This document shows positions 34,828 to 42,653 of a stretch of DNA of 64,000 nucleotides, piece by piece. Both the position numbers and the translations under genes were made by a program. Under the pieces are notes generated by a model, which saw only the letters and a list, made by a program, of their open reading frames with translations, had not been told where the DNA came from and ran no database searches. This DNA is from an uncultured Alphaproteobacteria bacterium (GTDB lineage Bacteria; Pseudomonadota; Alphaproteobacteria; RF32; CAG-239), in NCBI GenBank assembly GCA_944391395.1, contig CALXTI010000005.1:1-64000 (forward strand), read 5' to 3'. Positions within the stretch are counted from its first letter, which is position 1; each line of letters opens with the position of its first letter.

Positions 34828-35604
34828 TTATTTTGCTTTTTTTACGGCTTTTTTCTTGGTTGTTTTTGCTTTACTTTTTGCCGTTTTTGTTTTAGTTGCC
34901 GCGGTTTTCTTTGCGGTGGTCTTTTTGGCGGTTTTAGCCGTCTTTTTAACCGTAGCTTTCTTTTTTGCCGCGGTCGTCTTTTTGGCCGCGGTTGTCTTTT
35001 TCTTGGTTGTTGTTTTCTTTTTTGCGGATGTTTTTTTCTTGGCCGCCGCTTTCTTTTTAGGTTTGGGATTTGCCAATCTTTCGGCTTTTTCTTTAGCAAT
35101 GGTGATTGCTGCGTCTAAGTCTTTTTCCGAACAAAGACCGATGGCAACCGGGTTTTTAGCCCGTAAGGAAGACATGTCCGGACGTGTGCCGGTACGAATG
35201 GCCTGAATCGTCGGCTTGGTGGTGCCAATCAATTTGCAAATTTGCGGGTCGCTAATCTCCGGACAATTACGAACAATCCACAAAATGGCAGCCGGTTTGT
35301 CGCTGCGTTGCGACGGTGATAAGATTTTTTTGTTTTTGGCGTTGGATTCTTTGACATTGCGTTCAATGATGTTTGCAACCAGATTGGCTGAAGCGTCGGC
35401 TTCGCAACGTTTGATTTCCTCCGCAGACAGTTGACCGTTGGCTACCGGACTGATGCCGATAATATTATAAGCGACATCACCGTCGGCAATGGCCTGGATT
35501 TCCAATTCGTGCAATTCACAAAAAGTGGCAATCTGGCGGAATGTCAGCGTTGTGTTTTCAACCAGCCAAACTGCAGTGGCTTTAGGCATTAAAGGAGCCG
35601 TCAT
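34828..35604 (-). CDS. trcR: Cell-cycle regulator TrcR (DUF1013) with a histone H1-like tail
   Basis: A 258-residue protein. Residues 1-165 match the alphaproteobacterial DUF1013/TrcR family (PLMPKATAVWLVENTTLTF; SDKPAAILWIVRNCPEISD; LIGTTKPTIQAIRTGTRPD), a conserved DNA-binding regulator of cell-cycle transcription. The last 85 residues are almost only Lys, Ala and Thr, with KKTTAKK-like units resembling histone H1 or AlgP. That tail probably binds DNA without specificity. The family's usual tail is shorter and Ala-rich. Confidence 0.87.
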   Translation of the reverse strand: MTAPLMPKATAVWLVENTTLTFRQIATFCELHELEIQAIADGDVAYNIIGISPVANGQLSAEEIKRCEADASANLVANIIERNVKESNAKNKKILSPSQRSDKPAAILWIVRNCPEISDPQICKLIGTTKPTIQAIRTGTRPDMSSLRAKNPVAIGLCSEKDLDAAITIAKEKAERLANPKPKKKAAAKKKTSAKKKTTTKKKTTAAKKTTAAKKKATVKKTAKTAKKTTAKKTAATKTKTAKSKAKTTKKKAVKKAK

Positions 35605-35752
35605 TTTTTTATCCTTTCATTTTATTGTTTGAATATTTTAACAATAGGCAAAACTTTGAGATTATACAAGAGGTTTTTTTATATTTGTTTACAAAGAGCA
35701 AAAGCAGCCGTTTAGGTTAAGGGCTTAATAAAAAAACAAACGGGAATGAACA

Positions 35753-35788
35753 TCAAAAAAAATCCCGTTTCTGTTCCAAAACGGGATT
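35753..35788 (-). terminator. Terminator of rpmE
   Basis: In the minus direction AATCCCGTTT pairs with AAACGGGATT over an 8-base loop, followed by a run of eight T residues. Confidence 0.8.
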
Positions 35789-35808
35789 GTGATACAGTTT
35801 TTGTCTGC

Positions 35809-36051
35809 TTAATTGGAAGAACTTGTATCGGTTTTGATGCCGAAACCCGCATATTTGGTGTTAAATTTAGACACCTGACCGCCGCTGTCAACCATGCGGT
35901 GAATACCTGTCCACGCCGGATGAGATTTGGGGTCGATTTCCAAATTCATCTTGGCGCCTTCTTTGCCCCAGGTTGTTCTGACTTTGTGTTCCGAACCATC
36001 AGTCATGACGTAGGTAATTTCATGATAATCCGGATGAATGCCTTTTTTCAT
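35809..36051 (-). CDS. rpmE: 50S ribosomal protein L31
   Basis: An 80-residue protein with [20 protein letters not shown] and [20 protein letters not shown]. No CXXC is present, so it is the zinc-free form. It is a single gene with its own terminator; TrcR lies downstream. Confidence 0.95.
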   Translation of the reverse strand: MKKGIHPDYHEITYVMTDGSEHKVRTTWGKEGAKMNLEIDPKSHPAWTGIHRMVDSGGQVSKFNTKYAGFGIKTDTSSSN

Positions 36052-36138
36052 TTTTATTTCTCCACTTTTTTAAAACTTTGCTAAATTTTAAGCCCTTATA
36101 CCTTAATCAAAATAAATTATCAAGAGTTTTTTTAACAT

Positions 36139-36939
36139 TTATTTAAAAATTTCCGCGACTTTCGGGCTTAGGTTAAAATTAGATGCCGAAAGATTGCCGT
36201 TTTTGAAGATTTCTTTCAAATCCTCGACCCGCATGTCTTTTTGCGCCATGCCACGAACGGCGCCGCCGGCTTCTTTGACCAACAACAAACCGGCCGCCAT
36301 GGAACAAACGTGATTGTTCAGGCTAAGCGATGCATCATATTTGCCTCCGGCCAAATAAGCAAGGTCAAGTGCAATGCATCCGCTCAAACGCAAATCGCCG
36401 CTTTTTTTCAAAATGGCGGCATGCAATTTGGCGGCATCGTCGCTGTTTTCCATGTAACCGCCGGTGCTGCTGATGAGTGCGCCTTCAAGCTCTTTGGCGG
36501 CGGAAACGCGCAATCGCTCATGATTGCGGTAACCTTCTTTGTAGGCGCCTTTGCCTTTTTCGGCAAAGAAAGTTTCATCGCGTGCCGGGTTGTAGACCAC
36601 GCCGCAAATCAAAACCTCGTTTTCAATTAAAGCGACGGAAACCGCAAATTCCGGATTGCCGTGGGCAAAGTTGATTAAGCCCTCAATCGGGCTGACGGCA
36701 AAATACGAAGTGCCGGAAACTTTGTCGTTTGGGGTATAAACCGGAATATCCGGCCGGATTTTGCCTAATTCGACTTTCAAATTTTTCTCAATCCGGCTAT
36801 ACGAATTAAACACGAAGTTTTTGTTGCCGCGGACGGAATTTTGCAGTTGTTCGAGTTCGCTGAAATCACGATCAAGCGACGAGGCGGATTTTTTGACCGC
36901 CCCGACAACCGCCGTCAGCAAAGGGGAAATATAAGACAT
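36139..36939 (-). CDS. Inositol monophosphatase-like protein, probably catalytically dead
   Basis: A 266-residue member of the IMPase/SuhB superfamily by overall length and by segments such as LLLVKEAGGAVRGM and FFAEKGKGAY. The metal-binding motifs are degenerate: the family's DPIDGTxNF reads SPIEGLINF, WDxAAG reads CSMAAG, and the GEE motif is not recognisable. Phosphatase activity is therefore unlikely. It is coupled to efp by TAATG overlap, an arrangement seen in other Alphaproteobacteria, so the protein is probably maintained for another role such as binding or scaffolding. Confidence 0.75.
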   Translation of the reverse strand: MSYISPLLTAVVGAVKKSASSLDRDFSELEQLQNSVRGNKNFVFNSYSRIEKNLKVELGKIRPDIPVYTPNDKVSGTSYFAVSPIEGLINFAHGNPEFAVSVALIENEVLICGVVYNPARDETFFAEKGKGAYKEGYRNHERLRVSAAKELEGALISSTGGYMENSDDAAKLHAAILKKSGDLRLSGCIALDLAYLAGGKYDASLSLNNHVCSMAAGLLLVKEAGGAVRGMAQKDMRVEDLKEIFKNGNLSASNFNLSPKVAEIFK

Positions 36940-37502
36940 TATTTTGCTCTTTCAACATAGTTGGCTTCAGACGTGCCGACAACAATCTTGTCGCCGGTGC
37001 CGATAAAGGGCGGAACCATAACCCGCACACCGTTATCCAAAATCGCCGGTTTGTAGGAAGATGCCGCGGTTTGGCCTTTGACGACCGGTTCGGTTTCAAC
37101 CACCGTGCAAGTTACCTGTAACGGCAATTCAACGGAAATCGGCCGACCGTTGATGTGAGCGATGCGCACATTCATGCCGTCGGTTAAAAACGGGCGCGAA
37201 TCGCCTAAAATGTCAGCCGGCATGGTGAATTGTTCAAACGTTTCACTTTCCATAAAGGTTAAGCCGTTGGAATCTTCAAACAAAAACTGGCAGTCTTTGT
37301 CTTCCACCATCATTTTTTCAACCGTGTCTTCGGTGCGGAAACGTTCGTTAGTTTTGGTGCCTTCTTCAACCGCTTTCATTTCCACTTGCATAAAGGCGCC
37401 GCCTTTGCCGGGTTTGATGTGTTGAGCTTTGGTGATGGTCCAGGGTTTGCCTTTGTATTCAATAACCCAGCCAATTTTGATTGATCCTGCGAGTTGTTTC
37501 AT
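36939..37502 (-). CDS. efp: Elongation factor P
   Basis: A 187-residue, three-domain tRNA-mimic that rescues ribosomes stalled at polyproline. Domain I carries the loop KPGKGGAF with Lys33 at the modification site. The length is normal. It is first in a two-gene operon with the IMPase-like gene. Neither epmA nor epmB is in the window. Confidence 0.96.
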   Translation of the reverse strand: MKQLAGSIKIGWVIEYKGKPWTITKAQHIKPGKGGAFMQVEMKAVEEGTKTNERFRTEDTVEKMMVEDKDCQFLFEDSNGLTFMESETFEQFTMPADILGDSRPFLTDGMNVRIAHINGRPISVELPLQVTCTVVETEPVVKGQTAASSYKPAILDNGVRVMVPPFIGTGDKIVVGTSEANYVERAK

Positions 37503-37573
37503 TTACATATCTCCGTATTTACAATTTTAAAATGATTGAATTTTTGTTTTGTGAGCGCAACATACTCTAAACT

Positions 37574-38092
37574 TTATTGATTGGCAACAAAAATTTTATA
37601 TTTTGTGTCATCTAAAACCACAAAATCGGTTTTGAAGTTTAAAAAATCGACCTCATCTTGCGGAATAAGCGCGGATTGAATCAAGAAAAATTCATTATAC
37701 CAATCGGTTAAGTCACGGATTTTTTCCTGTCCGTCAATCCATACTTTAAACGCCACAAAATCCGGTTCGCATTCGGAGGCAAGCATCGCCTCATGACGAC
37801 GGTTGCGGCAGATAATGCCGGTAAATTTGTTTTTAAGTCCGGTTGTTTCTTTTTTGAAATCGGCGGCGATGTTTGCGGATTTTGATAAGTCAAGCAAGAC
37901 GCCGTCTAAATCATGGCGCAGGCAAAGGTCGGCCGTTTGAGCCAGAACGATTTTATTTTCGGCCTGAGCTTTTGACGCAAATTCGCAAACAAACTCCTCA
38001 GGTAAAGCGGCGGGCAGAATAAAACATTCCGCGCAAGGAAGTGCCAACAAAGAAAAATCCGTTTCGGTTATCGTGATTATAAATTTTTGCAT
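37574..38092 (-). CDS. Degenerate ThiE/TenI-like TIM-barrel protein
   Basis: A 172-residue protein weakly resembling thiamine-phosphate synthase. The segments LCLRHDLDGVLLDLS and ICRNRRHEAMLASE-CEPDFVAF parallel the ThiE repeats with His/Arg and G/ADYVxFG. It is shorter than ThiE, and the Gly-rich phosphate-binding ends are missing, so thiamine synthesis is unlikely. Its position upstream of efp also matches a thiE-efp order I associate with Alphaproteobacteria. Confidence in the family is low. Confidence 0.45.
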   Translation of the reverse strand: MQKFIITITETDFSLLALPCAECFILPAALPEEFVCEFASKAQAENKIVLAQTADLCLRHDLDGVLLDLSKSANIAADFKKETTGLKNKFTGIICRNRRHEAMLASECEPDFVAFKVWIDGQEKIRDLTDWYNEFFLIQSALIPQDEVDFLNFKTDFVVLDDTKYKIFVANQ

Positions 38093-38165
38093 AATCTCTG
38101 ATTGTGTCTTGTCAAATGTCGGAAAAATTATTATTATCGCTTAATATATCAAAATCGGAAGAGAA

Positions 38166-38432
38166 ATGTCAATGGATAAGGAAAAATTAAAACAAACAAC
38201 GTCGGCGTTGGAAAATTTGAAAGAAGAACTGGAACATATAAGGCGTGTTGTTGAAAACAAAAAACAGGATATTGTTCAACAACGTTTGGTGTGTGAAGAG
38301 GTCGCGGCAAAAAAAGACGCTTCTCTTGCGGCTGTAAGCAAAAAAACATCGGTGCTTCTGGATAAAATGACAGATGCCGTTCGTAAAATTGATATGGTGT
38401 TGGACGATGGCTCAAATAACAATTACGATTAA
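38166..38432 (+). CDS. Small coiled-coil protein upstream of zapA
   Basis: An 88-residue, heptad-rich protein (LENLKEELEHIRRVVENKKQ) of the DUF4164-like type often encoded before zapA in Alphaproteobacteria. It has no membrane segment. It overlaps zapA by 26 bp, so the two are translationally coupled and it may take part in Z-ring assembly (inference). Confidence 0.7.
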   Translation: MSMDKEKLKQTTSALENLKEELEHIRRVVENKKQDIVQQRLVCEEVAAKKDASLAAVSKKTSVLLDKMTDAVRKIDMVLDDGSNNNYD

Positions 38433-38781
38433 TTCGCGCGATTATGCCGTGGCATGTGACGACGGGCAAGAGCGTTACATGCTGCAGTTGGCGCGCATTT
38501 TGGATGAAAAAGCCCGACAGCTGACATCAGGCGGGGCGCAGATTAATGAAAACATGTTGTTGGCCATGGTGGGTTTGCTGGTGGCTGATGAATTAACGGA
38601 AATGCAAAAAAAATTGGATGCTTGGCAAAAAGCTCTGCCGTCTTCGGAATCCGAAATCACAGATGTGGACAAAGGCTCGGAAAATGCAGATTTGAGATTG
38701 ATAGATGAAGAGTTGGCCGAGGTTTTAAATAAAGTCACAACCCAAATAAAAATGCTTGCAAATGAAATAGAATCAATATAA
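38407..38781 (+). CDS. zapA: Cell-division protein ZapA
   Basis: A 124-residue FtsZ-ring-associated protein. The start MAQITITINSRDYAVACDDG followed by EERYMLQLARILDEKA-like helix is typical, with a C-terminal coiled coil. ATG 38407 gives the conserved start; the frame is open to 38374. The 6S-like RNA follows directly, as in many Proteobacteria. Confidence 0.88.
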   Translation: MAQITITINSRDYAVACDDGQERYMLQLARILDEKARQLTSGGAQINENMLLAMVGLLVADELTEMQKKLDAWQKALPSSESEITDVDKGSENADLRLIDEELAEVLNKVTTQIKMLANEIESI

Positions 38782-38796
38782 CATAACATTATAAGC

Positions 38797-38952
38797 AAAG
38801 GCTGTCTGGCGCGTCTTATCCCGCATTGGTCTATCCGAGCCAACAGTATATTATTAGGGAACTGTCACTGTTCAGATCGTGGTCTGATTAAATGGTGCCC
38901 ACCTTGGTCAAGCGGTTCGATATGAAATGTAATAAACGACCAGACGGCTTTT
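38797..38952 (+). ncRNA. ssrS: 6S RNA (candidate)
   Basis: A roughly 156-nt region after zapA whose ends form a 13-bp closing stem (GGCTGTCTGG with CCAGACGGCT, including G-U pairs). A long, interrupted rod lies between, with the segments GTGCCCACC and GCGGTTCGA near the 3' half. Size, rod shape and the zapA neighbour fit 6S RNA, which binds sigma-70 RNA polymerase in stationary phase. I could not fold it, so the central bubble is not verified. Confidence 0.7.
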
Positions 38953-38963
38953 AAACTTCCCCC

Positions 38964-38992
38964 CCCCCTGCATAAAGCAGGGGGTTTTGTTT
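38964..38992 (+). terminator. Terminator after the 6S-like RNA
   Basis: CCCCCTGC pairs with GCAGGGGG over ATAAA, followed by TTTTGTTTTG. The left arm lies in a run of ten C residues. Confidence 0.85.
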
Positions 38993-39019
38993 TGACAGGA
39001 AGTTAATGCGACAGGTTTA

Positions 39020-39733
39020 TCAGAAATCATAACCGATAAGTATAAATATAAAACAACTCATTGTTTCGTCACACACTTTACAAGCATTATCCATTTTGAT
39101 TACATCCAAATTATGCAAATAATTGCTTTGTCCCTTGATTTTGTTTCCGTAATAACGTGACATGCCAGAATAACTGCCATCAAGCTCTTCCCGCTGAATG
39201 TAGACCGCGGAAACATCATCTGCCCGTTCTTTGGCCATGATTATAAAGTTACGGCAAATTTCAATTGCGTGTTTGTTATTGTTAATCTCTACGCCAATGG
39301 CAAATCCTTCTCCTTCATTGGTATGGTTTTCAAGTTTAATTCGGGAACTAAAAACATCATAAACATACTTGGAATTGTCTTTTATCATGTCATCTGGAAC
39401 AACGTCCATTTTGTTTAAAATACCTTGCAGTTGATATGAAGCACTACGAAGCCAACCTTGATTGGCGATAATGTAGTCGATAATATATCCTATTTGGGAA
39501 GTATGTTTGTTAAGCTTATATTTGAACATAGCTTGAGAATAGCCGCTCATGGCGCCGATACTCAAAACCCCAATAATCGCCAGCACCCCAAGCATCTCCA
39601 CCATAGACCGGCCGCATAACGGCGCATCTACTTGCCTTCTTTTCGCTCGTGTACCGTTTTTGTACACGTCGCTCAAACAAGGCTGCGCATCTGCACCATT
39701 CTTCGGTCGTTCACTTCTACCATTTTCCCGCAT
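39020..39733 (-). CDS. Prepilin-like protein 2, with an extended leader
   Basis: A 237-residue protein. The prepilin site CG/RSMVEMLGVLAIIGVLSIG (around residues 40-59) has Gly at -1 and Glu at +5. The leader before it is unusually long (about 41 residues) and basic; its part SDVYKNGTRAKRR is encoded by a palindromic element also found behind rpoA. The globular domain has Cys residues in ICRN and CKVCDETMSC. The 5' flank is shared with prepilin gene 1. Probably a pilin or pseudopilin subunit; whether the long leader is processed is uncertain. Confidence 0.75.
   Translation of the reverse strand: MRENGRSERPKNGADAQPCLSDVYKNGTRAKRRQVDAPLCGRSMVEMLGVLAIIGVLSIGAMSGYSQAMFKYKLNKHTSQIGYIIDYIIANQGWLRSASYQLQGILNKMDVVPDDMIKDNSKYVYDVFSSRIKLENHTNEGEGFAIGVEINNNKHAIEICRNFIIMAKERADDVSAVYIQREELDGSYSGMSRYYGNKIKGQSNYLHNLDVIKMDNACKVCDETMSCFIFILIGYDF
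39625..39693. repeat. Palindromic repeat element inside prepilin gene 2
   Basis: Shares its left end (CATCTACT-GC), its core (CTC-TGTAC-GTTTT-GTACAC-TCG) and its right end (GCG-ATCTG) with 24501-24573. It lies in frame in the leader-peptide region, adding about 20 residues. This recalls the in-ORF palindromic elements of Rickettsia. Confidence 0.6.
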
Positions 39734-39762
39734 TATTTTCTCCTAAAAAAAGCAAAAGAATA

Positions 39763-39915
39763 CCTATTTTCCCGATATTCTAAACCGTTTTTTTTTTTTG
39801 CAATTTTAAAGAGTCTTTTGGGGATAAGTCTCTACCGGTGCAGGATGACGGTGCAGGGTGGCGTTGATAAGCATTTGCCATGTCTTGCAGACATGGCAGA
39901 GAAAAGGGCGGTGTG
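39763..39915 (-). repeat. Prepilin leader repeat, copy 2
   Basis: Closely similar to 25338-25498. It includes a T12 run and a perfect CATGTCT-TGC-AGACATG palindrome. It ends within 20-30 bp of the prepilin start codon and probably contains the promoter and 5' leader. Confidence 0.85.
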
Positions 39916-40002
39916 GCAAGTGGGAGAAGAAATATAGCAGGGCAGAGAAAGTAAAGTTCGGGGCAATGTGATGGTGTGAGGGGTAGATGTTTCGCGGACA
40001 AA

Positions 40003-40032
40003 CAAAAATAAAACCGGAAAAAATCCGGTTTT
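40003..40032 (-). terminator. Terminator of the 40034 gene
   Basis: AAAACCGGA pairs with TCCGGTTTT around an A5 loop (T5 in the minus direction), followed in the minus direction by TATTTTTGTTTG. Confidence 0.7.
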
Positions 40033-40033
40033 A

Positions 40034-40408
40034 CTATAACATTGCCCAAGCTGCGACAAGGGCGATTAAAACAGGTGCCAAATATATCTTGTCATTAGGC
40101 ACCCTCATTGCGATTAATACAAATTCCCCAATCAAAAAAATGGGAATTGCGCCCCACGCGGGAGGAATCGGCAAGCTCCATACGGCAATCAGCAGCATTA
40201 AAAAAATGCCGGTTGCCAGCGCAACGGTCCTCTTGGTGTTTGGGGTGTCTTGCCAGGCAAACACCGTTAAAACACACATTGCCAAAGCGCCGAGAAATAT
40301 CCAAATTTTGTTGTTTGCGCTTTGGTCAAAGCAGAAAAACAATACAATGGCGGCAATATAAAGCATGCTTGCGGCCATATACATCCAGTTTTTTTGAACA
40401 TTTAACAT
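40034..40408 (-). CDS. Hypothetical inner-membrane protein
   Basis: A 124-residue protein with four evenly spaced hydrophobic helices (residues 8-25, 34-49, 62-78, 84-100) and a fifth short one at the end. No family is recognised and there are no charged residues inside the helices. There is no clear ribosome site before ATG 40408. Confidence 0.6.
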   Translation of the reverse strand: MLNVQKNWMYMAASMLYIAAIVLFFCFDQSANNKIWIFLGALAMCVLTVFAWQDTPNTKRTVALATGIFLMLLIAVWSLPIPPAWGAIPIFLIGEFVLIAMRVPNDKIYLAPVLIALVAAWAML

Positions 40409-40519
40409 AATATAAGAAAAATTAGTTTGTATTTGCTCATTATAAACCGGTTTTTATATTACGCAAGATTAAATTGACAAAAAACATAAAGGTTGTTAAA
40501 CTTTGAAACAGGAGTTAGG

Positions 40520-40771
40520 ATGATGGAAGGTCGAAAAGTAACCAAAAAAATCGCCGGCGGCGTTTTAATCAGCGTCGGGTGTGCTTGCAAACTTGCCGAG
40601 TGGGGTTTAAGCGCCTCGGAAGTCGTGTTTAACGGCGCTGAAAATATGACGAACAGCTTTGTCAAAGCGCCGGAGTTCGGCATCGGCAAAGCCGCTTTTG
40701 GTGCGGTTGAAAAAAGCGTGTCCGTCCTTTCCAAAACGTTTATAGAAAAAGGCAAAAGGATTGCTGAATAA
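40520..40771 (+). CDS. Small hypothetical protein
   Basis: An 83-residue protein (from ATG 40520; ATG 40523 is equally possible, both behind GGAG). The N-terminal part has a short hydrophobic, Gly-rich stretch (KIAGGVLISVGCACKLAEWG) that could lie in or on the membrane. No family is recognised. It overlaps the next gene by one base (TAATG), so the pair acts as a unit. Confidence 0.55.
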   Translation: MMEGRKVTKKIAGGVLISVGCACKLAEWGLSASEVVFNGAENMTNSFVKAPEFGIGKAAFGAVEKSVSVLSKTFIEKGKRIAE

Positions 40772-41079
40772 TGGAGCATGAAAACGATTATCAGGTGATT
40801 ATCACTCATGAAGGCACCTTGGTTTTTTTGATTAAGAGCCGCGAATCGGAGCCGGAAAAGCCGTTTATTTTATATGACGGCGGTGCCCACGCCACTTTTT
40901 ATCGTCGTGAAAATGAAACGGTTTTATGGGATTATCTGAATGATAAAGTTATTGATTATTTGCAAAATTCCGAGCAAGTGGTCGTTTTTGAGCTGGACGA
41001 TGCGTTGGAAGATATCTCACGCGATTATGCGGTTTATGTCAAGCATATCAAGAAAAACGTGTTTACGGACGGGTTGTAA
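40771..41079 (+). CDS. Small acidic hypothetical protein
   Basis: A 102-residue cytoplasmic protein of mixed alpha/beta pattern (DYQVIITHEGTLVFLIKSRE; VVVFELDDALEDISRD). No family is recognised. It is translationally coupled to the gene before it, and a strong terminator follows. Confidence 0.6.
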   Translation: MEHENDYQVIITHEGTLVFLIKSRESEPEKPFILYDGGAHATFYRRENETVLWDYLNDKVIDYLQNSEQVVVFELDDALEDISRDYAVYVKHIKKNVFTDGL

Positions 41080-41099
41080 CGATATGCGCTTTTAAGATT

Positions 41100-41129
41100 A
41101 AAAAAACGGCTTGTTTGCCGTTTTTTTTT
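41100..41129. terminator. Bidirectional terminator
   Basis: AAAAAACGGC pairs with GCCGTTTTTT over TTGTTT, with T9 after the stem, between convergent genes. Confidence 0.85.
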
Positions 41130-41143
41130 AATATTCGTGCGCA

Positions 41144-42505
41144 TCATTGTTTTTGCCGTGATTGTTTGGTGTATTTAAGCAAAGGATTTTCCATTTGTTC
41201 GGTTTGAGGCGCGTATTTGTTCATAACGGCATCAAGCTCTTGCAATTTTTGCTGGTTTCCTTGTTTGGTGTACAAGGTGCGCAGGTGGTAATTGATTTTC
41301 GTAAGCAAAATTTTCTTGTGCGGTTTGCTGATTTTGCGGGAACGAATCGTCTCTTCTAAAGCCCTTTCCATATAAGGCTGCGCAAGTTCAAGGTTTTTTG
41401 CGGCAACGTCTATTAAGACATTGCAACGCTCTTCGCCTTGCAAAAATTTCATGGCTATTGTTGTTTCGGTTTCGGTCCATTCCCGAATTTTATGTTGTTT
41501 CAGCTGCAACTTGGCGATATTTTTTAACAGGCTGAGTTTTTCCGGTTTTTGGGCGTAACGCAAAGCGTTTTGGTAGTACATTTCGGCTTTTTCCAGTTTT
41601 TCATATTCTTTTTTTTGGCTGGGAGATTTCAACGCAAAAGCAAACCCGATTTTGGGGCGAAAATCGTCAAGATAACATTGTGCCAGCGCTATATTGATTT
41701 TATACAAATCATTGGGGACGCCGGTAGCCTGGAGCGCCCGGCGATATGCGGCGCGGATGACGCCTTGGTCGGCAAAGTCGCTTCCCAAACGGTTGATGCA
41801 ATAATTGATGCGTTTATAATCCGAAGTATATTCCAAAACCTTTTTCAAACAATCTTTTTCGGCGTTGTTTTGCTTGGTGTTGTTCGTGTCATTTTCGCCC
41901 AAAAGCGCGCGGTGAATGATGGAAATGTTGTAATATCCGGCGGCGCGTTGTTCAAAATTGAGGTATTGGGTGATGTCTTCAAATTTTTCCTGAATACGGT
42001 TGGCCTGAAAAGAGGTAATGTTTTTTAGCAGGTTTCCGCTCAAAAAACCGGTAATTTCCGCCTGAACGTCGCACACTTTTTTTGCAAGCCCCAATTCCGG
42101 CGTGTAAACAAAACGGTGTTCAAGTTCACAAAGCTCGTTAACCGTTATTTCCGTCATGATTTGATTTTGATAAAGCGGCAAGTCGGCAAATTGCAACAAC
42201 ATGGCGTAAGCTTGCGGCAGATTTTCATCCAAAGCGGCGTTGATAACCGCTTCCGAGCCATAATTTAAGCAAGAGGCCTGAAATTTCGAATCATCCAGCC
42301 GCACGTGCATTTTGCCGTTGACGATTGTTTTGTCGGCGTCGGTGTCGGCAACAACCGAAGATATAAACTCAAGCGCTTCCGGCTGATGAATAAAATAATT
42401 ATAAACTTTAAGCGTTAATTGTTCACGCGAGGCAGCCGGCGCAAATTGGTGTTCCAGCGGGTTGCCGTGCATGTCCACCAGCTGAATTGTCTCATCATCA
42501 GACAT
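41144..42505 (-). CDS. Large helical (TPR-like) hypothetical protein
   Basis: A 453-residue cytoplasmic protein. The C-terminal half (residues 240-440) is regular helical hairpins such as KAEMYYQNALRYAQKPEKLSL and LELAQPYMERALEETIRSR, which look like degenerate TPRs. The N-terminal half is not recognised. A GGGAGAAG site supports the start. The C terminus is basic. Possibly a scaffold protein. Confidence 0.65.
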   Translation of the reverse strand: MSDDETIQLVDMHGNPLEHQFAPAASREQLTLKVYNYFIHQPEALEFISSVVADTDADKTIVNGKMHVRLDDSKFQASCLNYGSEAVINAALDENLPQAYAMLLQFADLPLYQNQIMTEITVNELCELEHRFVYTPELGLAKKVCDVQAEITGFLSGNLLKNITSFQANRIQEKFEDITQYLNFEQRAAGYYNISIIHRALLGENDTNNTKQNNAEKDCLKKVLEYTSDYKRINYCINRLGSDFADQGVIRAAYRRALQATGVPNDLYKINIALAQCYLDDFRPKIGFAFALKSPSQKKEYEKLEKAEMYYQNALRYAQKPEKLSLLKNIAKLQLKQHKIREWTETETTIAMKFLQGEERCNVLIDVAAKNLELAQPYMERALEETIRSRKISKPHKKILLTKINYHLRTLYTKQGNQQKLQELDAVMNKYAPQTEQMENPLLKYTKQSRQKQ

Positions 42506-42564
42506 AAACTTCTCCCGAATATTGATTTATTTTGCCTTATTTTGCCATTTTTGTACATATTTGT

Positions 42565-42595
42565 CAATTAAAAATAATCTCCGCAAAAGCGGAGA
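42565..42595 (-). terminator. Terminator of the ferritin-like gene
   Basis: TCTCCGC pairs with GCGGAGA around four bases; in the minus direction it is followed by TTATTTTTAATTG. Confidence 0.7.
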
Positions 42596-42653
42596 CCATA
42601 AACATAAAAGTTCTGTTGTCAAAAATATAAAAGTTTTGTTGCCGATGTTGATT

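Larger units (their letters stand above)
39734..40033. other. Intergenic region with pilin leader repeat copy 2
   Basis: A 300-bp gap between prepilin gene 2 and a membrane-protein gene. It holds the repeat at 39763-39915 and the terminator at 40003-40032. No gene is supported. Confidence 0.6.

Noticed and set aside
34842-35206. Long frames on both strands over the trcR tail
   Set aside because: They are by-products of the Lys/Ala/Thr codon repetition; the trcR frame alone matches a known family.
38880-38930. A partial tRNA (GGTCAAGCGGTTCGA)
   Set aside because: It looks like fused D- and T-arm words, but it lies inside a region closed by a 13-bp terminal stem after zapA, which fits 6S RNA better.
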